Shown: piece by piece, positions 25,676 through 34,328 of the stretch | How the letters are laid out: each line of letters opens with the position of its first letter | How positions within the stretch are numbered: position 1 is the first letter of the stretch | Origin: JANQQJ01 sp046290575 | Lineage (GTDB): Bacteria > Pseudomonadota > Alphaproteobacteria > SMXS01 | Length of the DNA: 64,000 bases | Assembly: GCA_046290575.1 (NCBI GenBank) | Contig: JBKAGX010000001.1 | Span: 124,001-188,000 of the forward strand | Direction: 5' to 3' | Translations under genes and position numbers: made by a program | The notes under the pieces: generated by a model | Databases searched by the model: none | Told to the model about the DNA's origin: nothing | What the model saw: the letters and a program-made list of their open reading frames with translations, nothing else

Positions 25676-27115
25676 ATGCCGGGCGGGATCGATCAGGCAA
25701 TCGACCAGGCGGTCCGGCCCATCGCCGACGGCCTCAGCGATATTGTTTTTTATTCCATTCCGTTTCTCGGCCATGAAGCGCCGATCATCGTGCTGTGGCT
25801 GATCCTGGGGGCGTTGGTCTTCACGCTTTACTTCGGCTTCATCAACATCACCGGCTTTGGTCACGCGCTGGCGCTGGTTTCCGGGCGTTTGACCAAGGAT
25901 AAGGCACCGGGCGAAATCAGTCACTTTCGCGCCTTGGCCACGGCGGTTTCCGGCACGGTTGGAATTGGCAACATCGCGGGTGTCGCGATCACCATCAGTC
26001 TGGGCGGACCCGGAGCCGCCTTCTGGCTTGTGGTGGCGGGCCTTCTGGGTATGTCGACCAAATTTGTCGAATGCACGTTGGGCGTCCGTTACCGCAAGCA
26101 GAACGATGACGGGTCGGTCTCGGGCGGGCCGATGTATTACCTGCAGTATGGGCTGGCGGAGCGTGGCCTGCCGCGGCTGGGCCGGGTGCTGGGTCTGTTT
26201 TTCGCCGCGAGCATCGTTATTGGCTGTCTGGGCATCGGAAACATGTTCCAGTCGAACCAGGCTTTTGCCCAATTTGTCGAAGTCATGGGCCGGCAAGGGA
26301 CGGATTTCTTCGACGACAAAGGCTGGCTGTTCGGGCTTGTCATCGCGGGGCTGGTGGGGCTGATCATTTTGGGTGGCATTCAGAGCATCGCCCGGGTGAC
26401 CGTTCGTCTGGTGCCCTTCATGCTGGTGTTCTACATCGTTGGCGCCCTCGCCATCCTGATCCTCCGGGTGGACGCTGTGCCTGACGCCATTGCCATGATT
26501 GTCAGCGGTGCCTTTACCCATGAGGGGATGATTGGCGGCTGGGTTGGTGCGATGATCCTGGGTTTCCAGCGTGCAGTCTTCTCCAATGAAGCCGGGCTCG
26601 GCTCAGCCGCGATTGCGCATGCGGCGGTTAAGACGAACGAACCGGTAACGGAAGGATATGTTGCCCTGCTGGAGCCGTTCATCGATACCGTGGTCGTCTG
26701 CACGCTGACCGCGCTGGTGCTGACCACCACGATCTACTCTCCAGAGATGGCCTCGTCCGGCCTTGCCGGCATTGAAATGACCTCGGCGGCTTTCGCCAGC
26801 GTCATCCCCTGGGCGCCTGAACCACTATCTATCGCTGCGATCCTGTTCGCGTTTTCAACGATGATCGGCTGGTCTTACTACGGGTTAAAAGGGTGGACCT
26901 ATCTGGTGGGTGAGGGAACCACAAAGGAAGCGGCTTTCAAACTGGTGTTTTGCGGCTTTGTCGTGCTGGGCTGCGCCGTGGAACTGGACGCGATATTGAA
27001 ATTTGCCGATGCGCTGGTTTTCGTGATGGCATTTCCCAACCTGATCGGCCTCTACTTCCTGGCGCCTGTTGTAAAGCGCGAATTGGCGGCGTACCGCATC
27101 GCATTGCGGGGTTGA
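25676..27115 (+). CDS. Sodium:alanine/glycine symporter (AGCS family)
   Basis: An integral membrane protein of about 479 residues with about ten to eleven helices. Family signatures are AVSGTVGIGNIAGVAITI and VSGGPMYYLQYGLAERGL in the first third, then SNEAGLGSAAIAHAAVKT near the middle, which is the AGCS hallmark. It imports small neutral amino acids with sodium. The ATG at 25676 lies 2 bp after the amidotransferase stop; an in-frame TTG at 25637 inside the previous gene is less likely. It is the third gene of the TauD-GATase-AgcS operon. Confidence 0.92.
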   Translation: MPGGIDQAIDQAVRPIADGLSDIVFYSIPFLGHEAPIIVLWLILGALVFTLYFGFINITGFGHALALVSGRLTKDKAPGEISHFRALATAVSGTVGIGNIAGVAITISLGGPGAAFWLVVAGLLGMSTKFVECTLGVRYRKQNDDGSVSGGPMYYLQYGLAERGLPRLGRVLGLFFAASIVIGCLGIGNMFQSNQAFAQFVEVMGRQGTDFFDDKGWLFGLVIAGLVGLIILGGIQSIARVTVRLVPFMLVFYIVGALAILILRVDAVPDAIAMIVSGAFTHEGMIGGWVGAMILGFQRAVFSNEAGLGSAAIAHAAVKTNEPVTEGYVALLEPFIDTVVVCTLTALVLTTTIYSPEMASSGLAGIEMTSAAFASVIPWAPEPLSIAAILFAFSTMIGWSYYGLKGWTYLVGEGTTKEAAFKLVFCGFVVLGCAVELDAILKFADALVFVMAFPNLIGLYFLAPVVKRELAAYRIALRG

Positions 27116-27319
27116 TGGCTGGGGTCACTTGCTCTGGTTGTGGTGTCAAAGTGTATGAAACGCATAGTTTGTATCGCAAGAGTAACGACAGAAAGTCCTT
27201 TCCCCGGCAAATCATTAGAGAGTAGCATGCACCCGTGAAGGTGCTTCGGGAGCAGTGCTGAACAGCCAGTTTGGACGGGTTCGACCCGCTGAACCGGTTG
27301 TTGATGGAGAACGACGGGC

Positions 27320-29647
27320 TTGCTGATCAACCGGGTAGTCGCCTTATCAGCTTTAACTGCAGGGTTTGTTGCGCTTATGCCGTCGGGCTGGGCGCAAAGC
27401 GGTGACGTGCAGCCGCGCGCCACGGCCCTGCCTGTCTATGATCAGATTGTTACGACCGCGCGAAAGCGTGAGGAAACCGCGCAAAGCGTGCCCGGCACAA
27501 TTGCTGTCCTGCCGCAGATGCTGTTGCAGCGGCTTGGTATTCAGGACATGGATGAGCTTGATGCCGTCGCGCCCAATCTTTACGTGGCGCCGGATAATGT
27601 CTCGACCCGGACCTCGCGGATCACCCTGCGCTCACAGATTCAGAACGATACGCTGATTACGGTAGACCCTGCCGTCGGCCTCTATCTGGATGGGGTCTAC
27701 GTCGCACGCAGTGCAGGGGGCCTGCTTAACCTGTTGGATGTTGAGCGGGTCGAGGTGCTGAACGGTCCGCAGGGGACACTTTACGGGCGCAATACGACCG
27801 GTGGTGCAATCGGTATCATTGCCAACAAGCCGGGGCCGGATTTCGAGGGCTTTGTCGACGTAACGCTGGGGACGTATACGAATAAACCGGGGTCGAGCAA
27901 CGGCATCCGGCACGATTATGCCGGCATGATCAATGCGCCGCTGTCGGACAAGTCAGCGGTAAGGCTGGTTTTCCAATCCACCAATCGGGGCGGTTTCGGC
28001 GAGAACACGCTGCTCGACCGCGATCTGCAGGATGAGAATTCACTGTTCTGGCGCGCCAGCTTCTCGTTGGAAGCCAGTGATCGTCTTTCATTCCTGTTGG
28101 TGCATGACGGGATGCGTGCCCGCGCCGGGGAACTGTTGTCGCAGGTTTCCGAGATCATCCCCGCCGGATTGAACCCTTTGTGTAATCCCTTTGACCCCAA
28201 CCCGGTCAACGCGGGCGCGTGCGCTGCCAATCTGTTCCTGACGGGTGGTCAATGGGGTAGCGCCGCGCTGGATGGCGACCCGCGGCGCAATCAGCAGAAT
28301 GTGCTTCAATTGACCGGCGAACCGGGCGAAATCGAAAGCGATGTCTATGGTGTATCTCTGACCACCACGCTTGAGCTCGACAGCGTGACGATCAAGAACA
28401 TCACGGCCTGGCGCGAGCTGGACCAGTTCAGCTCTTTTGATTTCGACGGTACCCAGTTTGACATTGGAGAGGCCGTCCAGACCGACGAACAAGAACAGTT
28501 CTCCAGCGAAATGCAGCTCTATGGCGGTGGCCCTGATGCCATGATCGACTGGATCATTGGCGCGATTTATTTCTATGAGGATGGCCGCACGGACAATGTC
28601 GCGCGGGTTCTCTCTTTCCTCAATCCGACCAACCCCTTCGAAACCACCGGTAAAGGCATCAATGAAAGCGTCGGACTGTTCGGTCAGGCCAGCGTGAAGC
28701 TCAGTGACGTTTTCTCGGTTGTTGGCGGGCTTCGATACACCTGGGAAAAGCGGGAGCTGATCGCCGACAGCCGCGACGCGCTGGTCGGCTGCCTGGTGCC
28801 GCCGGAACTGAATATCGACCTGGCGACCGGTGGTTGCCGTGGTGCGTTTTCCGAAACCTTTTCCAAGGTTACATGGGAAGCGGGACTCAACGCGCAGTTG
28901 GACGACAACACATTGTTGTTCTTCAAGGTTTCGACAGGATTCAAGAGCGGCGGCTTCAATCTGCGGGCCAGTTCAGTCCAGGCGTTTGAACCCTTCCGGC
29001 CCGAGAACATCCTGAACTTCGAACTGGGCGTCAAGACCACCTTCATGGATGGCCGGGGCCGTGCCAATTTGACGCTGTTCTATGCCGACTATAAGGACAT
29101 CCAACGCACCGACTTCATCATCGAGTCTGGTAATCTCAGTACCGTCATCACCAATGCAGCGAGCGCGGATGTCTATGGTGGCGAGCTGGAGATCGACGTG
29201 CTGGCCACGGACAATCTTCAGTTCCGGGGTACGCTGGGCGTCTCCATTGCCCGCTACAACGAGTTCTTTTTCGCGGGTGCCGACTTCTCTGACCGGCGGT
29301 TTCCGCTCTCGCCGGATTATTCGTTCAGCATCGCGATGATCTATCAGCTGCCTGTGGACTGGCTGTCCAGCGACTGGACGTTTACCAGCGCGTTCAATTA
29401 TCGCGGCAAGGCCTATCTCGATATCGCCAATACCGAAAGCCTGATGCAGAACGGTTATGGTTTGCTTGACCTGCGGCTGGATATTGAGCTGCAGAAAAGC
29501 CCGGTCGTCATCAGCCTGTTTGCGAAGAACGTAACCAACAAGACCTACAAGGTGTCAGGTACAACTTTCCTCGACCAGGTCGGCTTTGCATTCAACCACT
29601 ATGGTCAGCCGCGTCAGATTGGTCTGCAGGCCCGTCTGAACTGGTGA
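27320..29647 (+). CDS. TonB-dependent outer-membrane receptor
   Basis: A 775-residue outer-membrane transporter for large or scarce substrates, energised by TonB-ExbBD. The signal peptide is residues 1-25 (LINRVVALSALTAGFVALM, then GWAQ). The plug has VTTARKREETAQSVP (about 45-59), VDPAVGLYLDGVYVAR and LNGPQGTLYGRNTTGGAIGI, all usual in the CirA/Fiu-like group. The barrel ends in NHYGQPRQIGLQARLNW with a C-terminal aromatic. The start is TTG at 27320 with GGAGA at 27306-27310. A MarR regulator, an acyl-CoA dehydrogenase and an acyl-CoA ligase follow, so the substrate may be an aromatic or fatty acid rather than a siderophore; no Fur box was recognised. Confidence 0.9.
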   Translation: MLINRVVALSALTAGFVALMPSGWAQSGDVQPRATALPVYDQIVTTARKREETAQSVPGTIAVLPQMLLQRLGIQDMDELDAVAPNLYVAPDNVSTRTSRITLRSQIQNDTLITVDPAVGLYLDGVYVARSAGGLLNLLDVERVEVLNGPQGTLYGRNTTGGAIGIIANKPGPDFEGFVDVTLGTYTNKPGSSNGIRHDYAGMINAPLSDKSAVRLVFQSTNRGGFGENTLLDRDLQDENSLFWRASFSLEASDRLSFLLVHDGMRARAGELLSQVSEIIPAGLNPLCNPFDPNPVNAGACAANLFLTGGQWGSAALDGDPRRNQQNVLQLTGEPGEIESDVYGVSLTTTLELDSVTIKNITAWRELDQFSSFDFDGTQFDIGEAVQTDEQEQFSSEMQLYGGGPDAMIDWIIGAIYFYEDGRTDNVARVLSFLNPTNPFETTGKGINESVGLFGQASVKLSDVFSVVGGLRYTWEKRELIADSRDALVGCLVPPELNIDLATGGCRGAFSETFSKVTWEAGLNAQLDDNTLLFFKVSTGFKSGGFNLRASSVQAFEPFRPENILNFELGVKTTFMDGRGRANLTLFYADYKDIQRTDFIIESGNLSTVITNAASADVYGGELEIDVLATDNLQFRGTLGVSIARYNEFFFAGADFSDRRFPLSPDYSFSIAMIYQLPVDWLSSDWTFTSAFNYRGKAYLDIANTESLMQNGYGLLDLRLDIELQKSPVVISLFAKNVTNKTYKVSGTTFLDQVGFAFNHYGQPRQIGLQARLNW

Positions 29648-29704
29648 AGCGACAAATTTCTAGCCCGATGATCCCTGACCGGCTAAGAATCTGGCCGGGG
29701 AGAG

Positions 29705-30184
29705 ATGATCGTGGCGTCAACGCCTGTAGGGCTAAGCGCGGACGAACGTGCCACTTGCGAACGCATTGCCGGTATATGTCCGTCTGCCAGCCTCAAAAAA
29801 ACATCACGCGCGGTGTCGCGCTATTTTGACGATGCGCTACAGCCGGTGGGCCTTCGGTCCGGGCAGCTTGTCATGCTGATGACCATCGCCGTTCTGGAAC
29901 GCCCGACTTATGGCCAGTTGGCCCGTGACCTGGTGATGGATTCCTCGACCATCGCGCGCAGCTTGCGGCCTCTCGAACGCGACGGGTTGATAGAACTTGT
30001 TTCTGGGCCCGATAGACGCCGGAAGTCTGTTCAGATAACCGCTGATGGACTGGATCGAATCCGTACCGCCATGCCTCATTGGGAGCGCGCGCAGCAGCAT
30101 TTTCTGGGACAGGTGGGTAGCAAGACCTGGGATAGTGTGCTGAAGGGATTGGCTGCGACATTGACCGGTACGAAAGGACTCTGA
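29705..30184 (+). CDS. MarR-family transcriptional regulator
   Basis: A 159-residue winged-helix repressor. The MarR DNA-binding core is visible: LVMLMTIAVLERPTYGQLARDLVMDSSTIARSLRPLERDGLIELVSGPDRRRKSVQIT (in parts, about 60-118), where GPDRRRKS is the wing. It lies 57 bp after the TonB receptor and 3 bp before an acyl-CoA dehydrogenase gene on the same strand. This suggests it controls that unit in response to an aromatic or fatty-acid effector. The effector is inferred from context only. Confidence 0.88.
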   Translation: MIVASTPVGLSADERATCERIAGICPSASLKKTSRAVSRYFDDALQPVGLRSGQLVMLMTIAVLERPTYGQLARDLVMDSSTIARSLRPLERDGLIELVSGPDRRRKSVQITADGLDRIRTAMPHWERAQQHFLGQVGSKTWDSVLKGLAATLTGTKGL

Positions 30185-30187
30185 TCA

Positions 30188-31390
30188 ATGGACCTTTCTT
30201 TCAGTGCGGCGGACGAGGCCTTTCGGTTGGATGTGCGGGATTTCTTCGAGAACCGTTATCCCAAAGACATCCTCGATAAACTTCAGCGCGGCCAGACTCT
30301 GGGCAAAGGTGACTTGGTCCGGTCTGAGAAAGCGCTCAACGATCAGGGCTGGGTTGCGGTCAATTGGCCCAAGGAATATGGCGGCACTGGTTGGACGGTG
30401 ACCCAGAAGTACATTTTTGACGAAGAGCTGCAGCGGGCGGGCGCACAGTCGGTGGTGCCCATGGGGCTGCTTTATGTGGCACCGGTAATCTATACGTTCG
30501 GCTCGGAAGCGCAAAAGAAGCGGTTCCTCCCCGATATCCTGTCCAGCGATGTCTTCTGGGCGCAGGGCTATTCAGAGCCCGAAGCCGGGTCCGACCTCGC
30601 TTCCCTGCGCACCAGAGCCGACCTAGATGGCGACGACTATATCGTCAACGGCACCAAGATCTGGACCAGTCAGGCCCATTATGCCGATTGGATTTTCTGT
30701 CTTGTCCGCACGGACAATTCCGGCAAGCCGCAGGAAGGCATCACCTTTTTGTGCATGGATATGAACACACCCGGCATCACGGTTCACCCCATCATCACCA
30801 TCGATGGGGGACATCACCTTAATCAGGTTGAATTCGTCGATGTGCGGGTACCGGTCGAAAACCGCATTGGTGAAGCCGGGCAGGGCTGGACCTATGCCAA
30901 ATATCTGCTCACCCATGAACGCACCAGCTATGCGCATGTGGCCCGCAAGAAAATGGATATCGCCCGGTTGAAAAAGCTGGCGCGGGGCATCGAAGCCGGG
31001 GGCATGACGTTGGCCGAGAATCCGCAGTTTCAGGTCAAGGTCGCCGATGCCGAGGTGGCGTTGGCCTCACTTGAAATGACGGCATTGCGCGCGCTGTCAT
31101 CCCTCTCGACCGGGCAGGCACCGGGCAAGGAATCTTCAGTCCTGAAAATCATGGCGACCGAACAGGCGCAGGCGATTACCGAATTGTTTCTGGATCTTGG
31201 TGGCTATTACAGCGCCCAGTTCATCGCCGACCGGTCCCGCCCCGACTGGAACGCAAACACGGGTATTCCTGATTTCTGCGCCCCGTCGACGGCGGCCTAT
31301 TTCTTCAACCGGGCCCAGACGATCTATGGCGGGTCGACAGAGATTCAAAAGAATGTCATCGCCAAGCAGGCGTTGGAGCTCGATCAGTAG
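30188..31390 (+). CDS. Acyl-CoA dehydrogenase
   Basis: A 400-residue FAD enzyme that introduces an alpha,beta double bond in acyl-CoA. The family order is present: N-terminal helices, YSEPEAGSDLASLRT (about 120-135), the YIVNGTKIWTS loop, and the C-terminal YGGSTEIQKNVIAKQALELD. It ends in the region where ACADs carry the catalytic Glu. It is in the MarR/TonB receptor run and overlaps the convergent ligase gene by 7 bp. Chain-length specificity is unknown. Confidence 0.93.
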   Translation: MDLSFSAADEAFRLDVRDFFENRYPKDILDKLQRGQTLGKGDLVRSEKALNDQGWVAVNWPKEYGGTGWTVTQKYIFDEELQRAGAQSVVPMGLLYVAPVIYTFGSEAQKKRFLPDILSSDVFWAQGYSEPEAGSDLASLRTRADLDGDDYIVNGTKIWTSQAHYADWIFCLVRTDNSGKPQEGITFLCMDMNTPGITVHPIITIDGGHHLNQVEFVDVRVPVENRIGEAGQGWTYAKYLLTHERTSYAHVARKKMDIARLKKLARGIEAGGMTLAENPQFQVKVADAEVALASLEMTALRALSSLSTGQAPGKESSVLKIMATEQAQAITELFLDLGGYYSAQFIADRSRPDWNANTGIPDFCAPSTAAYFFNRAQTIYGGSTEIQKNVIAKQALELDQ

Positions 31391-33174
31391 AGCGCTTCCA
31401 GCGCCTCCCCATAGGCTGCGCCGATGACATGGCGGCGGATGCTCATTTTCGGGGTCATCTGTTCGTTCTCAATGCTGAAGGGTTCGCTGGCGAGGGCAAA
31501 GCGCCGGATCTTCTCGATGTTCGACAGGCGTTTGTTGACCCGCGCGACAACACCATCAAGCGCCTTGCGTAGATCGGCATCGTCGGTCAGCGCATTCAGG
31601 TCTTGTTCCTTGCCGTTCTCTTTCGCCCACGCCGACAGCCAGTCGGCGTCCGGGACGATCAGCGCTACCATGTGCGGCTTTCGGTCACCATAGACCATGG
31701 CTTGCGCGATCTCTGGTTCCAGCGTCAGCAACCCTTCGACCCGCGCAGGCGAGACATTGTCGCCTTTGTCGTTGACCAGAATGTCCTTCTTGCGGTCGGT
31801 AATCTGCAAGTGCCCGTCTTCGTCCAAAACGCCGATATCGCCGGTATGCAACCAGCCGTTTTGCAGCGCCTGGGCGGTGGCTTCCGGATCGTTCCAATAG
31901 CCTTTCATCACCAGTTCGCCGCGCAGCAGGATCTCGCCATCCTCGGCGATCTTGATTTCCGTGTTCTTCAATGCGGGCCCGACCGTATGCATTTTAACCA
32001 GGTTGGGCCGGTTGACGCTGGCAACGGGACCGGATTCAGTCTGGCCATAGCCCTGCAGCAACCGTAGGCCCAGCGCGTGAAAAAACATGCCGACATCCGG
32101 GTTCAGCGGCGCGCCACCCGAGACCAGCGCCTTGATCCGCCCGCCAAATCGCTGCTGCACCTTTTTCCGGACCAGCTGGTCTAGGACTTTGTCTGTGATG
32201 CGTTCACCCAGACCCAGTGACGACGGGTCGTTGAACCGTTTTTCACCCAGCGCCAACGCGCGGTGAAACAGTTTGGCGCGCACGCCGCCCTGCTCCTCAA
32301 TGGACCGCGTGACTCGCAGGCGCAGCATTTCGAACAGCCTTGGCACCACGGTCATAATCGTGGGCTTGGCCTCTTCCATATTGGCGGCCAGCTTGTCCAG
32401 CCCTTCGGCATAGTAAATCTCAGCCCCGATGGAAAGTGGCAGATACATGCCGCCGGTGTGCTCATAAGCGTGTGACAGCGGCAGGAACGAGAGAAACACT
32501 TCGTTCTCGATTCCCAGCTCCTCGATCACTTCGGTCGCACCCTCAGCATTATGCAGGATGGCACCATGGCTGATCATCACGCCCTTTGGCGCGCCGCCGG
32601 TGCCAGATGTGTAGATCAGGCAGGCAATATCATCGCGGCCAACAGTCTCCATGGCTTCCAGGACGTCGCCGGTTTTGCCCTGGCTGGCCAGCATCACATC
32701 GTCCCAAAGGTGGATGTCGACATTAAGGCTCTGGTCACGCTTCGGCGCTTCCATGGCGATGACAAAATCCAGATGGTCGGATTCATGCGCGGCCGGCAGC
32801 AGGTCCTGCGCCAGCCGGGCGGTCGAGACAATCGCGCCCTTGGCACCGCTGTCATCCAGGATGTGTTCATGATCGCGCGGCGTGTTGGTGATGTAGGTTG
32901 GGACGGTGATGGCGCCTGCGGCCATGATGGCCAGGTCAGAGATCAGCCATTCCGGGCGGCTTTCGCTGACCAGTGCGACCCGGTCGCCCGACACGATACC
33001 AAGGTCCTTCAAGGCCTTGGCCAGTCTGGCTACCTGGTTACCGATTTCCCGCCAGCTCTGCGATTCGTAGGCAGCGCCCCGCTGGGGTTTTGCCCACACG
33101 ACCGGTTTGTCGCCCAGCCTGTCGGCCTGCTCAAAAAACATGCTGACCAGATTGTTGGCTGTTTCCGCGCTCAT
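31384..33174 (-). CDS. Long-chain fatty acid-CoA ligase (AMP-forming)
   Basis: A 596-residue ANL-superfamily acyl-CoA ligase. The AMP-binding P-loop is IYTSGTGGAPKGVMISH. GYGQTESGPVAS (A5 motif), HTGDIGVLDEDGHLQITDRKKDILVNDKGDNVSPARVE (in parts, A7/A8) and the C-terminal Lys in MTPKMSIRRH are as in FadD15/long-chain ligases. It activates a fatty or aromatic acid to its CoA thioester. Convergent with the acyl-CoA dehydrogenase gene, so the two enzymes may share a pathway but not a transcript. Confidence 0.9.
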   Translation of the reverse strand: MSAETANNLVSMFFEQADRLGDKPVVWAKPQRGAAYESQSWREIGNQVARLAKALKDLGIVSGDRVALVSESRPEWLISDLAIMAAGAITVPTYITNTPRDHEHILDDSGAKGAIVSTARLAQDLLPAAHESDHLDFVIAMEAPKRDQSLNVDIHLWDDVMLASQGKTGDVLEAMETVGRDDIACLIYTSGTGGAPKGVMISHGAILHNAEGATEVIEELGIENEVFLSFLPLSHAYEHTGGMYLPLSIGAEIYYAEGLDKLAANMEEAKPTIMTVVPRLFEMLRLRVTRSIEEQGGVRAKLFHRALALGEKRFNDPSSLGLGERITDKVLDQLVRKKVQQRFGGRIKALVSGGAPLNPDVGMFFHALGLRLLQGYGQTESGPVASVNRPNLVKMHTVGPALKNTEIKIAEDGEILLRGELVMKGYWNDPEATAQALQNGWLHTGDIGVLDEDGHLQITDRKKDILVNDKGDNVSPARVEGLLTLEPEIAQAMVYGDRKPHMVALIVPDADWLSAWAKENGKEQDLNALTDDADLRKALDGVVARVNKRLSNIEKIRRFALASEPFSIENEQMTPKMSIRRHVIGAAYGEALEALY

Positions 33175-33513
33175 CGATTCCCCACCTGCCCCACTTAACT
33201 ATCTGATGACGTTACGTCACCCGAGTTGGGGCGGCAAGGCGGATGGGCTAGTCGGAATTCGACCAAGTTTGAACGCCAAGCCTGGGGTACGCCTCAAACC
33301 CGGTCTGCAGAGGAATGGATCCATCCTCAGCGTAGACTTGAACAAACACCCATGCTTCGCAGCTGGTTTTAAGCCTGCTCCTGTCGACCTTGATCCCCAA
33401 CTCACACTCGATAAACACTCCTGTACCGATCAGGTCATAGAGGCATATCACGGGCAATTGTTACTCCTGAACTCACGTGAGCGTCCGGGTGTAAGCGACA
33501 CCGGGAATTGAAC
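33175..33513. other. 339-bp interval with one weak small ORF
   Basis: Between the acyl-CoA ligase start and vapC. It contains the 69-codon minus-strand ORF listed separately and a small inverted repeat (GGTGT-N5-ACACC, near 33490-33504) downstream of vapC. I see no tRNA or mobile-element end. Codon use here is unlike the flanking genes. Confidence 0.4.
33248..33457 (-). CDS. Hypothetical small protein
   Basis: A 69-residue ORF starting with TTG at 33457 after a good Shine-Dalgarno (AGGAGT, about seven bases upstream). The product begins MPVICLYDLIGTGVFIECE and ends GVQTWSNSD. It has two to three hydrophobic strands, three Cys and no recognised domain. All three Arg codons are AGG, rare in the surrounding genes, which suggests foreign origin or no real coding. 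It follows the vapBC pair on the same strand. I do not recognise it; it may not be a gene. Confidence 0.3.
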   Translation of the reverse strand: MPVICLYDLIGTGVFIECELGIKVDRSRLKTSCEAWVFVQVYAEDGSIPLQTGFEAYPRLGVQTWSNSD

Positions 33514-33918
33514 TCAGTCGGTATGGAGTGGCGCTGGGGCAATGTCCGTTTGGCTGAAGTTATTACCCTTAAACAACAATGGCTCCCCCATCGCTTCTGC
33601 GAGCGCATAGGAAAAACAATCACCGAAATTAAGCCGAGCCGGATGTCCGGTGCCTTTACCGAACCGCGCATAGGCTTGGCGTGCAATTCGAGATTGAGGC
33701 TCATCGACCGCTACTATCTCCATATTTGCGTCTGACACAAACCGGTCGATCAAGTCCTCCGCGCCGTCGACTTCGCGTCCGCGCAATACAATCGAACACT
33801 CAACAATCGAAACAGCTGAGATACGAAGAACCCTGGTCTTTGCAATTGCCATCGCAAACGAACCGGCATCTGATTCCTGCAGCAGGATGGCGAGAACAGC
33901 TGATGTGTCGATGATCAT
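33514..33918 (-). CDS. vapC: VapC-like PIN-domain toxin
   Basis: A 134-residue PIN-domain ribonuclease, the toxin of a VapBC pair. The acidic residues of the active site are visible: Asp4 in MIIDTSA, Glu in SIVECSIVL (about 40) and Asp in FGDCFSYALA (about 98). The C-terminal LLFKGNNFSQTDI is typical of the group. The ATG at 33918 overlaps the vapB stop by one base (TGATG); the TTG at 33921 is less likely. It probably cleaves specific tRNA or rRNA; the target is unknown. Confidence 0.9.
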   Translation of the reverse strand: MIIDTSAVLAILLQESDAGSFAMAIAKTRVLRISAVSIVECSIVLRGREVDGAEDLIDRFVSDANMEIVAVDEPQSRIARQAYARFGKGTGHPARLNFGDCFSYALAEAMGEPLLFKGNNFSQTDIAPAPLHTD

Positions 33919-34172
33919 CAAACCGGCGCGCCATGCTCATCATACCCAACAAGGTCGTCATGGCTGCGCGCATCTGCATTGGCCCGTCCGGCACATTCGC
34001 GCCCGATTTCCATAAGCCGTTCAAAGACCGCGTCGGGATTGCGGCGCTCGTCTTCGCGCTCAAGGCTCTCCTCAAGCGCTTTGACAACAGCACCTGTCAT
34101 GCTGGTCCCGGTCCTGCGCGCTAGTTCCTGCGCAAGACGATAGGCTTTTTCATTTTTGATGTTCAGTTGCAT
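33918..34172 (-). CDS. vapB: VapB-like antitoxin
   Basis: An 84-residue antitoxin of the Rv0623/COG4423 VapB family. The N-terminal DNA-binding part is MQLNIKNEKAYRLAQELARRTGTSMTGAV (in parts) followed by KALEESLERE, a ribbon-helix-helix-like pattern. The C-terminal acidic tail (DLVGYDEHGAPV) would wrap and block VapC. The ATG at 34172 is chosen because it starts the conserved domain. Earlier ATGs at 34196 and 34205 fall within the operator palindrome. It overlaps vapC by one base. Confidence 0.88.
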   Translation of the reverse strand: MQLNIKNEKAYRLAQELARRTGTSMTGAVVKALEESLEREDERRNPDAVFERLMEIGRECAGRANADARSHDDLVGYDEHGAPV

Positions 34173-34182
34173 CACAAATCCA

Positions 34183-34205
34183 ATGGTAGATGTCATTTCT
34201 ACCAT
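34183..34205. promoter_or_regulatory. vapBC operator palindrome
   Basis: A perfect 8-bp inverted repeat, ATGGTAGA (34183-34190) and TCTACCAT (34198-34205), with a 7-bp spacer, 11 bp upstream of the vapB ATG. VapBC complexes are known to repress their own promoter by binding such palindromes. Its size and position fit autoregulation. Confidence 0.65.
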
Positions 34206-34328
34206 GTGGCCGGGTGCATTCGCAATGCAAGGCGGTTAGGGCAATGCCGTACAGGGGTTTACGGAAAATCGGAGGCTTTGCAAACAGTGGGCCTTTTGCA
34301 CCGCTTGTCGACGCTCCTGCCCATCCGG

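Noticed and set aside
25367..26521. Long minus-strand open frame opposite the amidotransferase and symporter genes
   Set aside because: Low-complexity Gln/Arg/His composition with no family match, and the plus-strand genes are well supported.
27153..27175. Possible palindrome (GTATGAAAC...GTTTGTATC) upstream of the TonB receptor
   Set aside because: Only five of nine arm positions pair; too weak to call an operator.
33441..33514. tRNA T-loop-like string (GTTCAATTCC) on the minus strand downstream of vapC
   Set aside because: The flanking bases cannot form a T-stem, and no D-arm, anticodon arm or acceptor stem could be built.
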